From positions 1 to 37,135 of the forward strand of contig CAJMOJ010000009.1 in the NCBI GenBank assembly GCA_905215035.1: DNA of 37,135 nucleotides, read 5' to 3'. Positions 6,430 through 14,454 of the stretch are shown in pieces (position 1 is the first letter of the stretch; each line of letters begins with the position of its first letter). Both the position numbers and the translations under genes were made by a program. The notes under the pieces are model-generated. The model searched no databases, was not told the origin of the DNA, and worked only from the letters and a program-made list of their open reading frames with translations. This DNA comes from an uncultured bacterium (GTDB lineage Bacteria; Actinomycetota; Coriobacteriia; Coriobacteriales; Eggerthellaceae).

Positions 6430-7835
6430 CGGTTGGTGCTTGCGATAAGAAGAGCGGCATAGGAGCGCAGAGCATGGGGCTCGTTAGCAATTTTTTCTTC
6501 TGCAACAGCCATGAAAAGATCTTCTAAGATATCACCAACCATAGGTCCAGGGGTAAGTCCTAATTCAAGCAAAACATTGCCGTCGATTGCCAAATCACTC
6601 ACACAGAGCGCTTCGCGTGTCTGTTTCATGTGAATAAAGAGTGCTTCAAGTTCATCAATACTTTTTGTACGAGCATGATATTCGGGCGCGTGAGCAAGTG
6701 CGTCGGCGCGCATGAGATCGCACATAACAGGAAAAAGTTCGTCTTTGAATTCCAGCATGGCATATAGTTTACGAACGTTTTTGCGGCTGACGGTTGGTCT
6801 AAAATCATGATGACGGACGAGCAGTTTTAGATTATGAGTCATTTTGGCGGGAAAGCGTAGCCGATAAGCTGCCTTAGAAAGATGCCCAACACTTGCTGCT
6901 TCATGGCCATACATATGTCCTACGCCTGCTTCGTCAACAAAGAACGTTTCAGGCTTTCCCATATCATGGAAAAGCGCTGCCCATCGTCCTAATATATTTG
7001 ACTGAGGAACATATTCGATGACATATGCCGTGTGTTCGAGTACGTCATAGCAATGGTAGCGGGTGCGTTGGTCAAGGCCTTTCATGACAGAAAGCTCTGG
7101 CAAGATGACTGCTAATACATCAACGTAAGTCATGAGCGTTTCACGAACGTGAGAGCCGCATAAGAACTTCTCGAGTTCGGTACTGAGGCGCTCTCCAGCT
7201 ACTAAATCAAGATCTTGCTTGCGTTCAAAAACCGCCGCTTTAGTTTCAGGACTTAAATCAAAACCAAGCTGAGAGGCAAAGCGTAGTGCACGCATGATAC
7301 GCAATGCGTCCTCTGAAAGGCGCAGGAGTGGATCACCTACGGCGCGGATAATGTGATTTTTGAGATCGTGGGTGCCGCCAAAGGGATCAACAAGTCCACG
7401 ACGGGGATGGAAAGCAAGGGCGTTGATAGTAAAGTCACGACGACCAAGATCCTCAACAATAGTCTCTGCTTGAGTTACGCCATCAGGGTGGCGATGATCG
7501 TAATAGCTTCCATCAATGCGATAGGTTGTTACTTCTATTACGTGATAGTCAATAATCACCGATACGGTGCCATGTTTAGTGCCCGTCTCATGAACGGCAA
7601 AACCTTGTTCTTCGCAGGCGGATTTGACATCTTGCCAACAAGCTGAAGTGGCGATGTCAACATCAGAAACAGGGCGATGCAAAAGTGAGTCACGTACAAA
7701 GCCGCCTACAAGCCATGCTTCATGACCAGCTGACTCAAGTGCATCAATGCATTTGAGTGCGTAGGGGGGTACCGCATCAGCGAGATTATGAAGTGATGCG
7801 GTGTCCATAACTATGGCGGTGCGGTTTGGTTCCAT
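6420..7835 (-). CDS. cca: CCA-adding tRNA nucleotidyltransferase with HD domain
   Basis: The 471-residue protein adds or repairs the 3' CCA end of tRNAs. The N-terminal class II nucleotidyltransferase head has LVGGFVRDSLLHR and the metal-binding DVDIATSA, then RRDFTINALAFHP and the neck motif EDALRIMRALRFASQLGF (about residues 40-200). A C-terminal HD phosphohydrolase-like domain follows, with ALFHDMGKP and LVRHHD. CCA-adding and poly(A)-adding enzymes share this head, so the activity is assigned by family. ATG at 7835 has only GAG-type Shine-Dalgarno sequence about 11 bases upstream; an internal ATG at codon 10 lacks any. A TATACT -10 on the minus strand lies at 7877-7882. The stop overlaps the thiED stop by 10 bases, tail to tail. 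Confidence 0.93.
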   Translation of the reverse strand: MEPNRTAIVMDTASLHNLADAVPPYALKCIDALESAGHEAWLVGGFVRDSLLHRPVSDVDIATSACWQDVKSACEEQGFAVHETGTKHGTVSVIIDYHVIEVTTYRIDGSYYDHRHPDGVTQAETIVEDLGRRDFTINALAFHPRRGLVDPFGGTHDLKNHIIRAVGDPLLRLSEDALRIMRALRFASQLGFDLSPETKAAVFERKQDLDLVAGERLSTELEKFLCGSHVRETLMTYVDVLAVILPELSVMKGLDQRTRYHCYDVLEHTAYVIEYVPQSNILGRWAALFHDMGKPETFFVDEAGVGHMYGHEAASVGHLSKAAYRLRFPAKMTHNLKLLVRHHDFRPTVSRKNVRKLYAMLEFKDELFPVMCDLMRADALAHAPEYHARTKSIDELEALFIHMKQTREALCVSDLAIDGNVLLELGLTPGPMVGDILEDLFMAVAEEKIANEPHALRSYAALLIASTNRHV

Positions 7836-7876
7836 GTAATGTCACGCTCTTGCATATAAGTAAATGGTAAGTTTTC

Positions 7877-7882
7877 AGTATA
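7877..7882 (-). promoter_or_regulatory. Candidate cca promoter -10 (TATACT on minus strand)
   Basis: The complement of 7877-7882 reads TATACT, which would give a start near 7870 and a leader of about 35 bases before ATG 7835. No convincing -35 hexamer is visible. The call rests on the -10 and its position. Confidence 0.35.
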
Positions 7883-7925
7883 GTTTATTCCGACGTTTTG
7901 CGGGTGACTTGTTTATGGAGTCTGT

Positions 7926-7957
7926 TTGAGACTTTTTTCAGTATTGTCGTATACAAT
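7926..7957 (+). promoter_or_regulatory. Candidate recN promoter with small dyad
   Basis: TTGAGA (7926-7931) and TATACA (7950-7955) are separated by 18 bases and form a plausible sigma-70-type promoter. The -10 region lies inside an inverted repeat, ATTGT-N5-ACAAT (7943-7957), which could be an operator half-site pair. No recognisable LexA box is present. Confidence 0.4.
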
Positions 7958-7973
7958 CGGACGTAAGCTTTTG

Positions 7974-8040
7974 TCGGTTTAGTAGGATACTTTTTGTTAG
8001 CTTAACAAGATGCTCCTATCGGCTTAGCAGGATGCTTCTT
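7974..8040. repeat. Three degenerate ~22-bp tandem repeats before recN
   Basis: Three related units, each a variant of CGG(C/T)TTAG(C/T)AGGAT(A/G)CTT, start near 7974, 7997 and 8019 with a period of 22-23 bases. The middle copy is the most diverged (CTTAACAAGATGCT). They lie between the candidate promoter and ATG 8073, so they would be in the recN 5' leader. Confidence 0.7.
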
Positions 8041-8072
8041 TGGTTGGTTTACGTAAGGCGGGAAAACACTCC

Positions 8073-9758
8073 ATGATCGACGAGATTCATATCAAAGATG
8101 TGGCGCTTATTAAAAATGCCACCTGTGAACCCTCGCCCCATTTTACGGTTATCACGGGTGAGACGGGCGCGGGAAAAACGGCTCTTTTAACTGCATGCAA
8201 ACTGTTGATGGGGGGTCGTGCTGACGCCTCACTTGTACGCCAAGGGTTATCTGAGCTTGCAGTAGAGGGGCGCTTTTTTATCGACAGCAATACTATGAGC
8301 GATGAACTTGCTCGTCATGAAATGGAAGCGATACAAGATCCTGAAGAAGGTGTTGTCGTTGCGCGTCGTGTAACAGAGCAAGGACGTTCGCGCGTAACTA
8401 TCCAGGGCTCGCTTGCCACGGTAGGGTCTTTGCAGACAATAATTGGGGCGCAAATTGATCTTTGCTCCCAGCATGAATATCAGCGTTTGCTTGATCCAGG
8501 TGCCCAGCGTGCGTTACTCGATGCTTGGGGTGGAGAACCGGTCGCAGCATGCATGGCGGCCTATCAAGAAATTTTTGCAGAAATTGAATCTCTCAAGAAA
8601 GAGCGTGATCGTCTTGCGCAGTTAGAAACACAAGGGAAAGACCAGCTTGATAAAGCCCAGTATGCACTCAATCAAATTGAAGCCGTTGATCCTGGTGAGC
8701 ATGAATACGAAGATCTACTGAGTGATCTTCCTCGTTATGAACATGGGGAGGCATTGATGCGTTCTACCCATGATGCACGTCGGGCATTATTGGGGGAAGA
8801 TGATCAGCCGGGTGCACTTGAAGAGCTTGAAGCAGCGCTCGTTTCTCTTGACGCAATTGCTTTAATCGATGCAGCAATGAAACCAATCGCAGAGTCGGCG
8901 CGTGAGGCATTTTATGCTCTTGATGATATTGCGCGGGAGCTTGCGCATTACCAAGACACTATCGATTTTTCACCGGCAGAGTTAGAGGAGAAGCAAACGC
9001 GATTGGCAGATCTTCAGCTTCTCATGCGTGGTTTTGGACCGCGTATGGAAGATGTTTTTGACACCTGGCATGATGCGCAAAAAACTATTCAGGAATATTC
9101 AAGTCGTGATGAGCTTATTGCAACTTTAGATGCTCGTATTGCTGAGGCTGAAGTGCGCCTTCAGCAGGCTGTCGATGAATTGATTGCGCTCAGAGCGCGT
9201 ATTCTCCCTCAATTCCTTGAGGCTATTAACAAACAGCTAGCTCGGCTTGATATGGGAAGTGCAGGAGTGAGTGCTGAAGTGCAGACGCTTGAGCGTTCAC
9301 GTTGGACTCAACAAGGACCCCAAACAGTTGCGCTTCTTTTTTCTCCCGGTAAAGAACTTACCGCTCAACCATTAACGCGCATCGCTTCAGGCGGTGAACT
9401 TTCGCGCGTTATGTTAGCAATTAAAGTTGTGCTTGGGTCAATTGATAATGTTGAGACACTGATTTTTGATGAGATTGATGCAGGAGTTGGGGGCCAAACA
9501 GCACTTTCATTAGGAGAGGTTCTTGTTGATCTTGCTACAACGCATCAAGTTATCGTAGTGACTCATTTAGCTCAGGTTGCCGTACGTGCTGATAAGCATT
9601 ATGTTGTTCGTAAATCAGAGGGCGATCAGCCAGAGACTACGCTTAGTGTAGTGGAGGGGAATGATCGCGTTGATGAAATAGCGCGCATGCTTTCTGGTTC
9701 GGTAGATGAGCAGTCACGTGCGTATGCTGCTACACTTTTGTCCCAAGCGACAGAATAA
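8073..9758 (+). CDS. recN: DNA repair protein RecN (SMC-like ATPase)
   Basis: RecN is an SMC-family ATPase that acts at double-strand breaks. From ATG 8073 the protein is 561 residues, normal for the family. Walker A is near residue 30 (VITGETGAGKTALL). Two coiled-coil arms surround a short hinge (about 155-370). The C-terminal ATPase half has LTRIASGGELSRVMLAIK (signature), then TLIFDEIDAGVGG (Walker B) and the H-loop-like VIVVTHLAQVA. MIDEIHIKDVALI is the expected N-terminus. The upstream TTG 8040 would add an unrelated leader. AAGGCGGG lies about 10-14 bases before 8073. The typical SOS box is not visible. Confidence 0.95.
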   Translation: MIDEIHIKDVALIKNATCEPSPHFTVITGETGAGKTALLTACKLLMGGRADASLVRQGLSELAVEGRFFIDSNTMSDELARHEMEAIQDPEEGVVVARRVTEQGRSRVTIQGSLATVGSLQTIIGAQIDLCSQHEYQRLLDPGAQRALLDAWGGEPVAACMAAYQEIFAEIESLKKERDRLAQLETQGKDQLDKAQYALNQIEAVDPGEHEYEDLLSDLPRYEHGEALMRSTHDARRALLGEDDQPGALEELEAALVSLDAIALIDAAMKPIAESAREAFYALDDIARELAHYQDTIDFSPAELEEKQTRLADLQLLMRGFGPRMEDVFDTWHDAQKTIQEYSSRDELIATLDARIAEAEVRLQQAVDELIALRARILPQFLEAINKQLARLDMGSAGVSAEVQTLERSRWTQQGPQTVALLFSPGKELTAQPLTRIASGGELSRVMLAIKVVLGSIDNVETLIFDEIDAGVGGQTALSLGEVLVDLATTHQVIVVTHLAQVAVRADKHYVVRKSEGDQPETTLSVVEGNDRVDEIARMLSGSVDEQSRAYAATLLSQATE

Positions 9759-9806
9759 GGTTATAGAATCATTTCGGATAATTTTTAAGTGTTAGGGATT
9801 TATAAT

Positions 9807-10673
9807 ATGCCCCAGATATCTTCAGATGAGACATTCCCCTTGACGTTGCAGATGGGTGCTCATCTTTCATCCGCACAAGGATATGAAGCGCTGGCAAAAA
9901 CAGCGCACTCAATTGGTGCTCATACGTTTGCTTTTTTCACGCGTAATCCGCGTGGAGGAAAAGCAAAGGATATCAATCCCGCTGATTTAGCTGCCTTTGA
10001 ATCTGCGTGTAAAATCTATGGAATACATCAATTCGTAGCTCATGGCTCATATACCATTAATCCTGCTTCTGCAAAACCTGAAGTGCGGGAGTTTGCGCAT
10101 ATTGCGCTTGCTGATGATCTTGCACGTATGGAAATGACGCCAGGTCAGCTTTTTAATATGCATCCTGGTTCACATACCGGGCAGGGTGTTGAACGTGGTG
10201 TTGAGCTTGTTGCCGAATGTCTTAATAATGTAATCACACTCAATCAGACAACAACGGTTTTGCTTGAAACTATGGCAGGAAAAGGGACAGAGATTGGTCG
10301 TTCATTTGAGGAACTGCGTGCCATTATTGATTGTGTTGAACATGATGACAAAGTAGGCGTTTGTCTTGATACCTGCCATATATGGGATGGTGGGTATGAT
10401 ATTGTCGACCATCTTGATGATGTTCTTGAAGAGTTTGATACGGTAATTGGTCTTGATCGCTTACGGGCGCTTCATATTAATGATTCCAAAAATCCGTTGG
10501 GATCTCATAAGGACCGACATGCAAAGATTGGCGAGGGCCAAATTGGTTCTGATGCTCTTTTGCGCGTCGTCTATCATCCACAGCTTCTTGGTCTTCCTTG
10601 TATCCTAGAAACTCCCAATGAACTTGACGGTTGGGCTAAAGAAATCGCGTTTTTTGTTGCGAATAAATTGTAA
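9807..10673 (+). CDS. nfo: Endonuclease IV (AP endonuclease)
   Basis: The 288-residue TIM-barrel enzyme cleaves DNA at abasic sites and uses a trinuclear zinc centre. Family motifs are in order: MGAHLSSAQGYE, FFTRNPRGG, FVAHGSYTIN, FNMHPGSHTG, VLLETMAGKGTEIG, VGVCLDTCHIWDGGYD, ALHINDSKNPLGSHKDRHAKIGEG and a final LETPNE. These supply the metal-binding His, Glu and Asp residues. ATG 9807 is preceded by TTAGGG at 9792-9797 (9 bases away). A GTG at 9789 would add six residues without a ribosome-binding site. It lies 48 bases after recN, so the two repair genes are probably one unit. Confidence 0.95.
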   Translation: MPQISSDETFPLTLQMGAHLSSAQGYEALAKTAHSIGAHTFAFFTRNPRGGKAKDINPADLAAFESACKIYGIHQFVAHGSYTINPASAKPEVREFAHIALADDLARMEMTPGQLFNMHPGSHTGQGVERGVELVAECLNNVITLNQTTTVLLETMAGKGTEIGRSFEELRAIIDCVEHDDKVGVCLDTCHIWDGGYDIVDHLDDVLEEFDTVIGLDRLRALHINDSKNPLGSHKDRHAKIGEGQIGSDALLRVVYHPQLLGLPCILETPNELDGWAKEIAFFVANKL

Positions 10674-10806
10674 TTTGGTACGATAGATCCATCTTTTTTA
10701 TTTCCCCTATTCACAACACCTCCTGTCTGCTGATTTCCTATGGGACTTTTGCGTGCAAGGTAGGAGCACTCTGTTAGTGAAGATAGCAGTCTTGAAGGAG
10801 GACTCG

Positions 10807-11469
10807 GTGAAATTCTTTTTGGATACCGCAGATCTTGCGGAAATCGAAGAGGCAAACAGCTGGGGCGCTATTGCGGGCGTTACCACCAATCCAACACTCT
10901 ACTCTCGTGTAGGTGGCAAGCTTGATGATTTCCATGATCACATTAAACGTATTTGCGACATTGTTGATGGACCAGTTTCTGCAGAGTCGGTTGCTATGAC
11001 GCGTGATGAGATCGTTGCTGATGGTAAAAAACTTGCACAAATTGCCCCTAATGTCGTTGTTAAGATTCCCACTATGGTTGAAGGATTGGCGGCAACCAAG
11101 ATTCTTGCCGCAGAGGGTATTCCAGTTAATATGACGTTGTGCTTTACCGTGCCACAAGCTATTTTGGCTGCACGTTCAGGTGCTCGTTACATCTCTCCCT
11201 TTGTAGGCCGTTTTGATGACATTTCGGAAGATGGTATATCACAGCTTGCTGATGTGGTGACCGCGGTTAATAATTATGACTTTGGTCACGAGGTTGAGAT
11301 TATTGCGGCCTCTATTCGCAGTGCAAACCATGTAACTCAGTCGGCCTTGATGGGTGCAGATATTGCAACTGTTCCTTTTGGGGTTCTTAAGAAATGCGTA
11401 GAGCATCCTTTAACTGATCGTGGTCTTGCATCATTTCTTAAGGATTGGGAGAAAGTTCAAAACGCATGA
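10807..11469 (+). CDS. Transaldolase / fructose-6-phosphate aldolase-like protein (TalC/MipB type)
   Basis: A 220-residue protein of the small transaldolase family: MKFFLDTADLAEI, GVTTNPTLYSR, VSAESVAMT, NVVVKIPTMVEGLAA with the Schiff-base lysine, NMTLCFTVPQAILAARSGARYISPFVGRFDDI, and AASIRSANHV. It moves or splits dihydroxyacetone units in sugar phosphates; whether it is a true transaldolase or an aldolase cannot be read from sequence alone. GTG 10807 has a strong AAGGAGG at 10795-10801. Longer in-frame extensions lack this. Its stop codon overlaps the rho start as ATGA (11466-11469), implying translational coupling. Transaldolase close to rho also occurs in Bacillus, so this neighbourhood is old. 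Confidence 0.9.
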   Translation: MKFFLDTADLAEIEEANSWGAIAGVTTNPTLYSRVGGKLDDFHDHIKRICDIVDGPVSAESVAMTRDEIVADGKKLAQIAPNVVVKIPTMVEGLAATKILAAEGIPVNMTLCFTVPQAILAARSGARYISPFVGRFDDISEDGISQLADVVTAVNNYDFGHEVEIIAASIRSANHVTQSALMGADIATVPFGVLKKCVEHPLTDRGLASFLKDWEKVQNA

Positions 11470-13403
11470 GTGAAGAAACTCAAGAAATAGTAAGCGCTGA
11501 GGTAGAAAAACCAAGCGCTTCAGAAAAACCTGCGCCAAAAAAACGCGCACCACGAAAGAAGTCAGTTACCGCAGCAGCTGAAGCACAAGAGCTTGCGGAG
11601 CCTGAAAAGGGAGCTGATCAAGAGGATGCAGTATCAGCTGATACTGCAAAGAGAACCGCTCCTAAGCGCAAGGCAGCGGCTAAGCGTAGCGCTGCTGCCA
11701 AAGAGGATGTTGCAACTCGTGATGGTGCTGCTTCTGATACTCCTTCGGCCGCATCAAAAGAGAGCGATTCATCGAATGAAGAAACGACTCAGGAAAAACC
11801 AAAGCGTCGTACGCGTAAAAAGACGACGGATGACAAGCCTGATTCAGTAGAGTCACCTGAAGATGGACCATTGGCTGCAAGTAATGAAGATGCTCCTGGT
11901 AAGGATTCTGATAAGGCCGACAAAGCAGCAAAAGAGGTTTCTGAGGGTAAAGACTCCAAAGAAACCAAAGATGCTAAGGATTCATCCCGTCAGCGTCAAA
12001 ATCAGAACCAGAATCGTTCATCGCACAACAACAATAGCAATAACAACAATAAGCACGACCGTCGCAATCAGCGTGACAAGCGCAATCAGCGCAATAATCG
12101 CCGTGAGCCCATGGTGCCTCAGACAACACGCGAGGATCTTGAGAAGCTTAAGGTAACTGAACTGCGCGCTAAAGCAGAAGAGTTGGGTGTTGAGCATAAG
12201 GGTCTTTTAAAGGCAGCACTCATTGATGCTGTTCTTGAAGCTGCAGTTAAAGCTGAGGGCTTCGTTTCAGTTGAGGGTGTGCTTGATGTTCTTGCTGATG
12301 GGTATGGTTTCTTGCGTACGCGCGGTTACCTTCCTAGTGAAGATGATGTTTACGTGGGAGCTGCATTGATTCGCCGTAACGGTTTACGCAAAGGTGATGT
12401 TATTGCTGGCTCAACGCGCCCATCGCGCTCAAATGAAAAGTATTCAGCATTACAAAAGATTGATACGGTTAACGGAACTCCTCTTGATGAGCTTGGCCGT
12501 CGTCCTCGTTTTGCCGATATGACACCTATTTTTCCCGATGAACCTCTTGTTATGGAGCATGGTGCTCAAACAATTACCGCTCGCGTTATTGATTTGTGCG
12601 CTCCCATCGGAAAAGGTCAGCGTGGCTTAATTGTATCTCCTCCCAAAGCGGGCAAGACTACTATCTTGAAAGATATTGCCGCTTCTATTGCAGCAAACAA
12701 TCCAGAAGTCCATCTTATGTGCTTGCTTGTTGATGAGCGTCCTGAAGAAGTTACTGATATGGAACGCTCAATCAAGGGCGAGGTAATGGCATCAACCTTT
12801 GATATGCCATCGGAGAATCATGTTCAGTTGGCAGAGATGGTTATTGAGCGTGCTAAGCGCTTAGTTGAGAATGGGGAAGATGTTGTAATTTTGCTTGATT
12901 CAATTACGCGTCTTGCTCGTGCTTATAACTTAGTGCAACCGGCTTCTGGTCGCATCCTTTCTGGTGGCGTTGATTCAACAGCGCTTTATCCACCTAAGAA
13001 ATTCTTGGGAGCAGCACGTAATATTGAAAATGGTGGTAGCTTAACCATTTTGGCATCTGCTTTGATTGAGACAGGGTCCAAAATGGACGAGGTCATTTTT
13101 GAAGAGTTCAAGGGTACGGGTAATATGGAAGTTAAGCTTGATCGCCAGTTGGCTGATCGCCGTATCTTCCCTGCAATTGACCCAGTTGCATCTGGTACCC
13201 GCCGTGAGGATCTTCTTATTAATGAGCAAGAGGCACCTCTTATTTGGGCTGTGCGTCGTGTATTGGCTAATCGTAATAATACTGAGCGTGCAATGGAGAT
13301 GCTTATTCGTTCACTTCGCCAAACGCGCGATAACCAGGAATTCTTGATGCGCGCGGCAAAGAAGATGCAGGGTCGACAGGCAGACGAACAGATCGAGCTT
13401 TAA
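11466..13403 (+). CDS. rho: Transcription termination factor Rho with long low-complexity N-terminus
   Basis: Rho is a hexameric RNA-dependent helicase that ends transcription. From ATG 11466 it is 645 residues, against about 420 in E. coli. Residues 1-215 are a disordered Lys/Ala/Glu/Ser insert that ends in an Asn/Gln/Arg-rich run (about 175-214: NQNQNRSSHNNNSNNNN, RNQRDKRNQRNNRR). The Rho_N SAP-like domain (about 220-258) and the primary RNA-binding cold-shock-like domain (about 262-340) follow. The ATPase core has Walker A SPPKAGKTT near 390-398, VDERPEEV, LLDSITRLARAYN and the R-loop region. The start overlaps the transaldolase stop. Long inserts are common in actinobacterial Rho; the Asn-rich part stands out. 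Confidence 0.96.
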   Translation: MSEETQEIVSAEVEKPSASEKPAPKKRAPRKKSVTAAAEAQELAEPEKGADQEDAVSADTAKRTAPKRKAAAKRSAAAKEDVATRDGAASDTPSAASKESDSSNEETTQEKPKRRTRKKTTDDKPDSVESPEDGPLAASNEDAPGKDSDKADKAAKEVSEGKDSKETKDAKDSSRQRQNQNQNRSSHNNNSNNNNKHDRRNQRDKRNQRNNRREPMVPQTTREDLEKLKVTELRAKAEELGVEHKGLLKAALIDAVLEAAVKAEGFVSVEGVLDVLADGYGFLRTRGYLPSEDDVYVGAALIRRNGLRKGDVIAGSTRPSRSNEKYSALQKIDTVNGTPLDELGRRPRFADMTPIFPDEPLVMEHGAQTITARVIDLCAPIGKGQRGLIVSPPKAGKTTILKDIAASIAANNPEVHLMCLLVDERPEEVTDMERSIKGEVMASTFDMPSENHVQLAEMVIERAKRLVENGEDVVILLDSITRLARAYNLVQPASGRILSGGVDSTALYPPKKFLGAARNIENGGSLTILASALIETGSKMDEVIFEEFKGTGNMEVKLDRQLADRRIFPAIDPVASGTRREDLLINEQEAPLIWAVRRVLANRNNTERAMEMLIRSLRQTRDNQEFLMRAAKKMQGRQADEQIEL

Positions 13404-13428
13404 CCTACGGGAATCTAGGGCTAAGAGC

Positions 13429-14454
13429 ATGACTACACCAGATAATATTTATACGTCCTCACAGACGTCTCACTACTACGGAGCAGATCCCAATGCGAAT
13501 CCTGGTTCTATTCCGTATTATGGTTATTCAACACCAATGCCTACAGGGGTCCCTTCTCCAGGGGCCTCATCGGCCTCTAAAAGAAATAAGATAATTGTTA
13601 TTATCACCATTGTGGTAGCTGCGCTCATAGTACTTGGAATAGTGGGAAGTGCAATTTATAAAGTGGCAACGGCACCCGCAAGCACAATCGGAGTGATTTC
13701 AATCAATGGGACTATTGGCAGTGATGGAGGGGCTAATACGCCCGAAGGACTGCGCTCGCTTCTCAATCAAGCAGAGCATGACTCGGCGATTGATGCGGTA
13801 GTTTTGCGTGTCGATTCTGGTGGTGGCGCGGCGGCTGCTGGAGAAGAAATGGCAGCATACGTTAAGGATTTTTCTAAGCCTATTGTAGTATCAACAGGAT
13901 CCACCAATGCATCTGCCGCCTATTTGATCTCATCGCAGACCGATTGGATTGTTGCTAATCAAGCATCAAGCGTGGGAGCAATTGGAACGGTGATGCAGCT
14001 CATTGATTATTCAGGATTGCTTACTACGCTGGGTATTGAAGTGACCAATATTGCCAGTGCAGAATCAAAGGATTCAAGCTATGGTACTCGCCCATTGACA
14101 CCAGAAGAAATTGCTTACTATCAAGATCTGGTTAACCAGATTAATGAGACCTTTATCGCATCGGTTTCAGAAGGGCGTGATATGCCTATAGAGGAAGTTC
14201 GCAAGCTTGCAACGGGTATGCCGTTTACGGGTCTTGATGGACTTGAAAATGGGCTTGTTGATGAGATTGGAACGTTTGAAGATGCCTGCAATAAAGCAGC
14301 GTCGTTAGTGGGTGCCTCATCATATTCTCTTCAGTCTCTTTCCACATCAAGTGACTGGAGCATACTCGATTTATTTGCTAAAACGGATACGTCAATTGAA
14401 GCGTTGACTAAGAACGGAGGAACGCCTTATGCCACACAATGCATCGCTCAGTAA
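13429..14454 (+). CDS. sppA: Signal peptide peptidase SppA-like membrane serine protease (S49)
   Basis: The 341-residue protein has a Tyr/Pro/Ser-rich cytoplasmic N-terminus (1-50), one transmembrane segment (about 54-77, after KRNK) and an extracellular protease domain. The S49 core is visible: IGVISINGTI, VVLRVDSGGG, VVSTGSTNASAAYLI with the likely nucleophile Ser162, then SSVGAIGTVM, and Lys214 in AESKDSSYGTRPLTPEE as the likely general base. The family degrades leftover signal peptides at the membrane. The usual NSPGG loop reads DSGGG here. Its last 26 bases overlap the next gene, whose ribosome-binding site GGAGG (14416-14420) lies within sppA, so the pair is coupled. Confidence 0.88.
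   Translation: MTTPDNIYTSSQTSHYYGADPNANPGSIPYYGYSTPMPTGVPSPGASSASKRNKIIVIITIVVAALIVLGIVGSAIYKVATAPASTIGVISINGTIGSDGGANTPEGLRSLLNQAEHDSAIDAVVLRVDSGGGAAAAGEEMAAYVKDFSKPIVVSTGSTNASAAYLISSQTDWIVANQASSVGAIGTVMQLIDYSGLLTTLGIEVTNIASAESKDSSYGTRPLTPEEIAYYQDLVNQINETFIASVSEGRDMPIEEVRKLATGMPFTGLDGLENGLVDEIGTFEDACNKAASLVGASSYSLQSLSTSSDWSILDLFAKTDTSIEALTKNGGTPYATQCIAQ

Noticed and set aside
7921..8072. LexA/SOS box before recN
   Set aside because: No CGAAC-N-GTTCG-type palindrome was found; only a short ATTGT-N5-ACAAT dyad is present.
8040..8072. Upstream TTG start for RecN at 8040
   Set aside because: The added residues are encoded by the leader repeat region and do not match RecN; MIDEIHIKDVALI from ATG 8073 is the normal N-terminus.
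10674..10806. Terminator or RNA gene between nfo and the transaldolase gene
   Set aside because: A T-run near 10693-10700 follows only a 4-bp AGAT/ATCT stem, too weak to call; no tRNA or other RNA fold was recognised in this 133-base gap.
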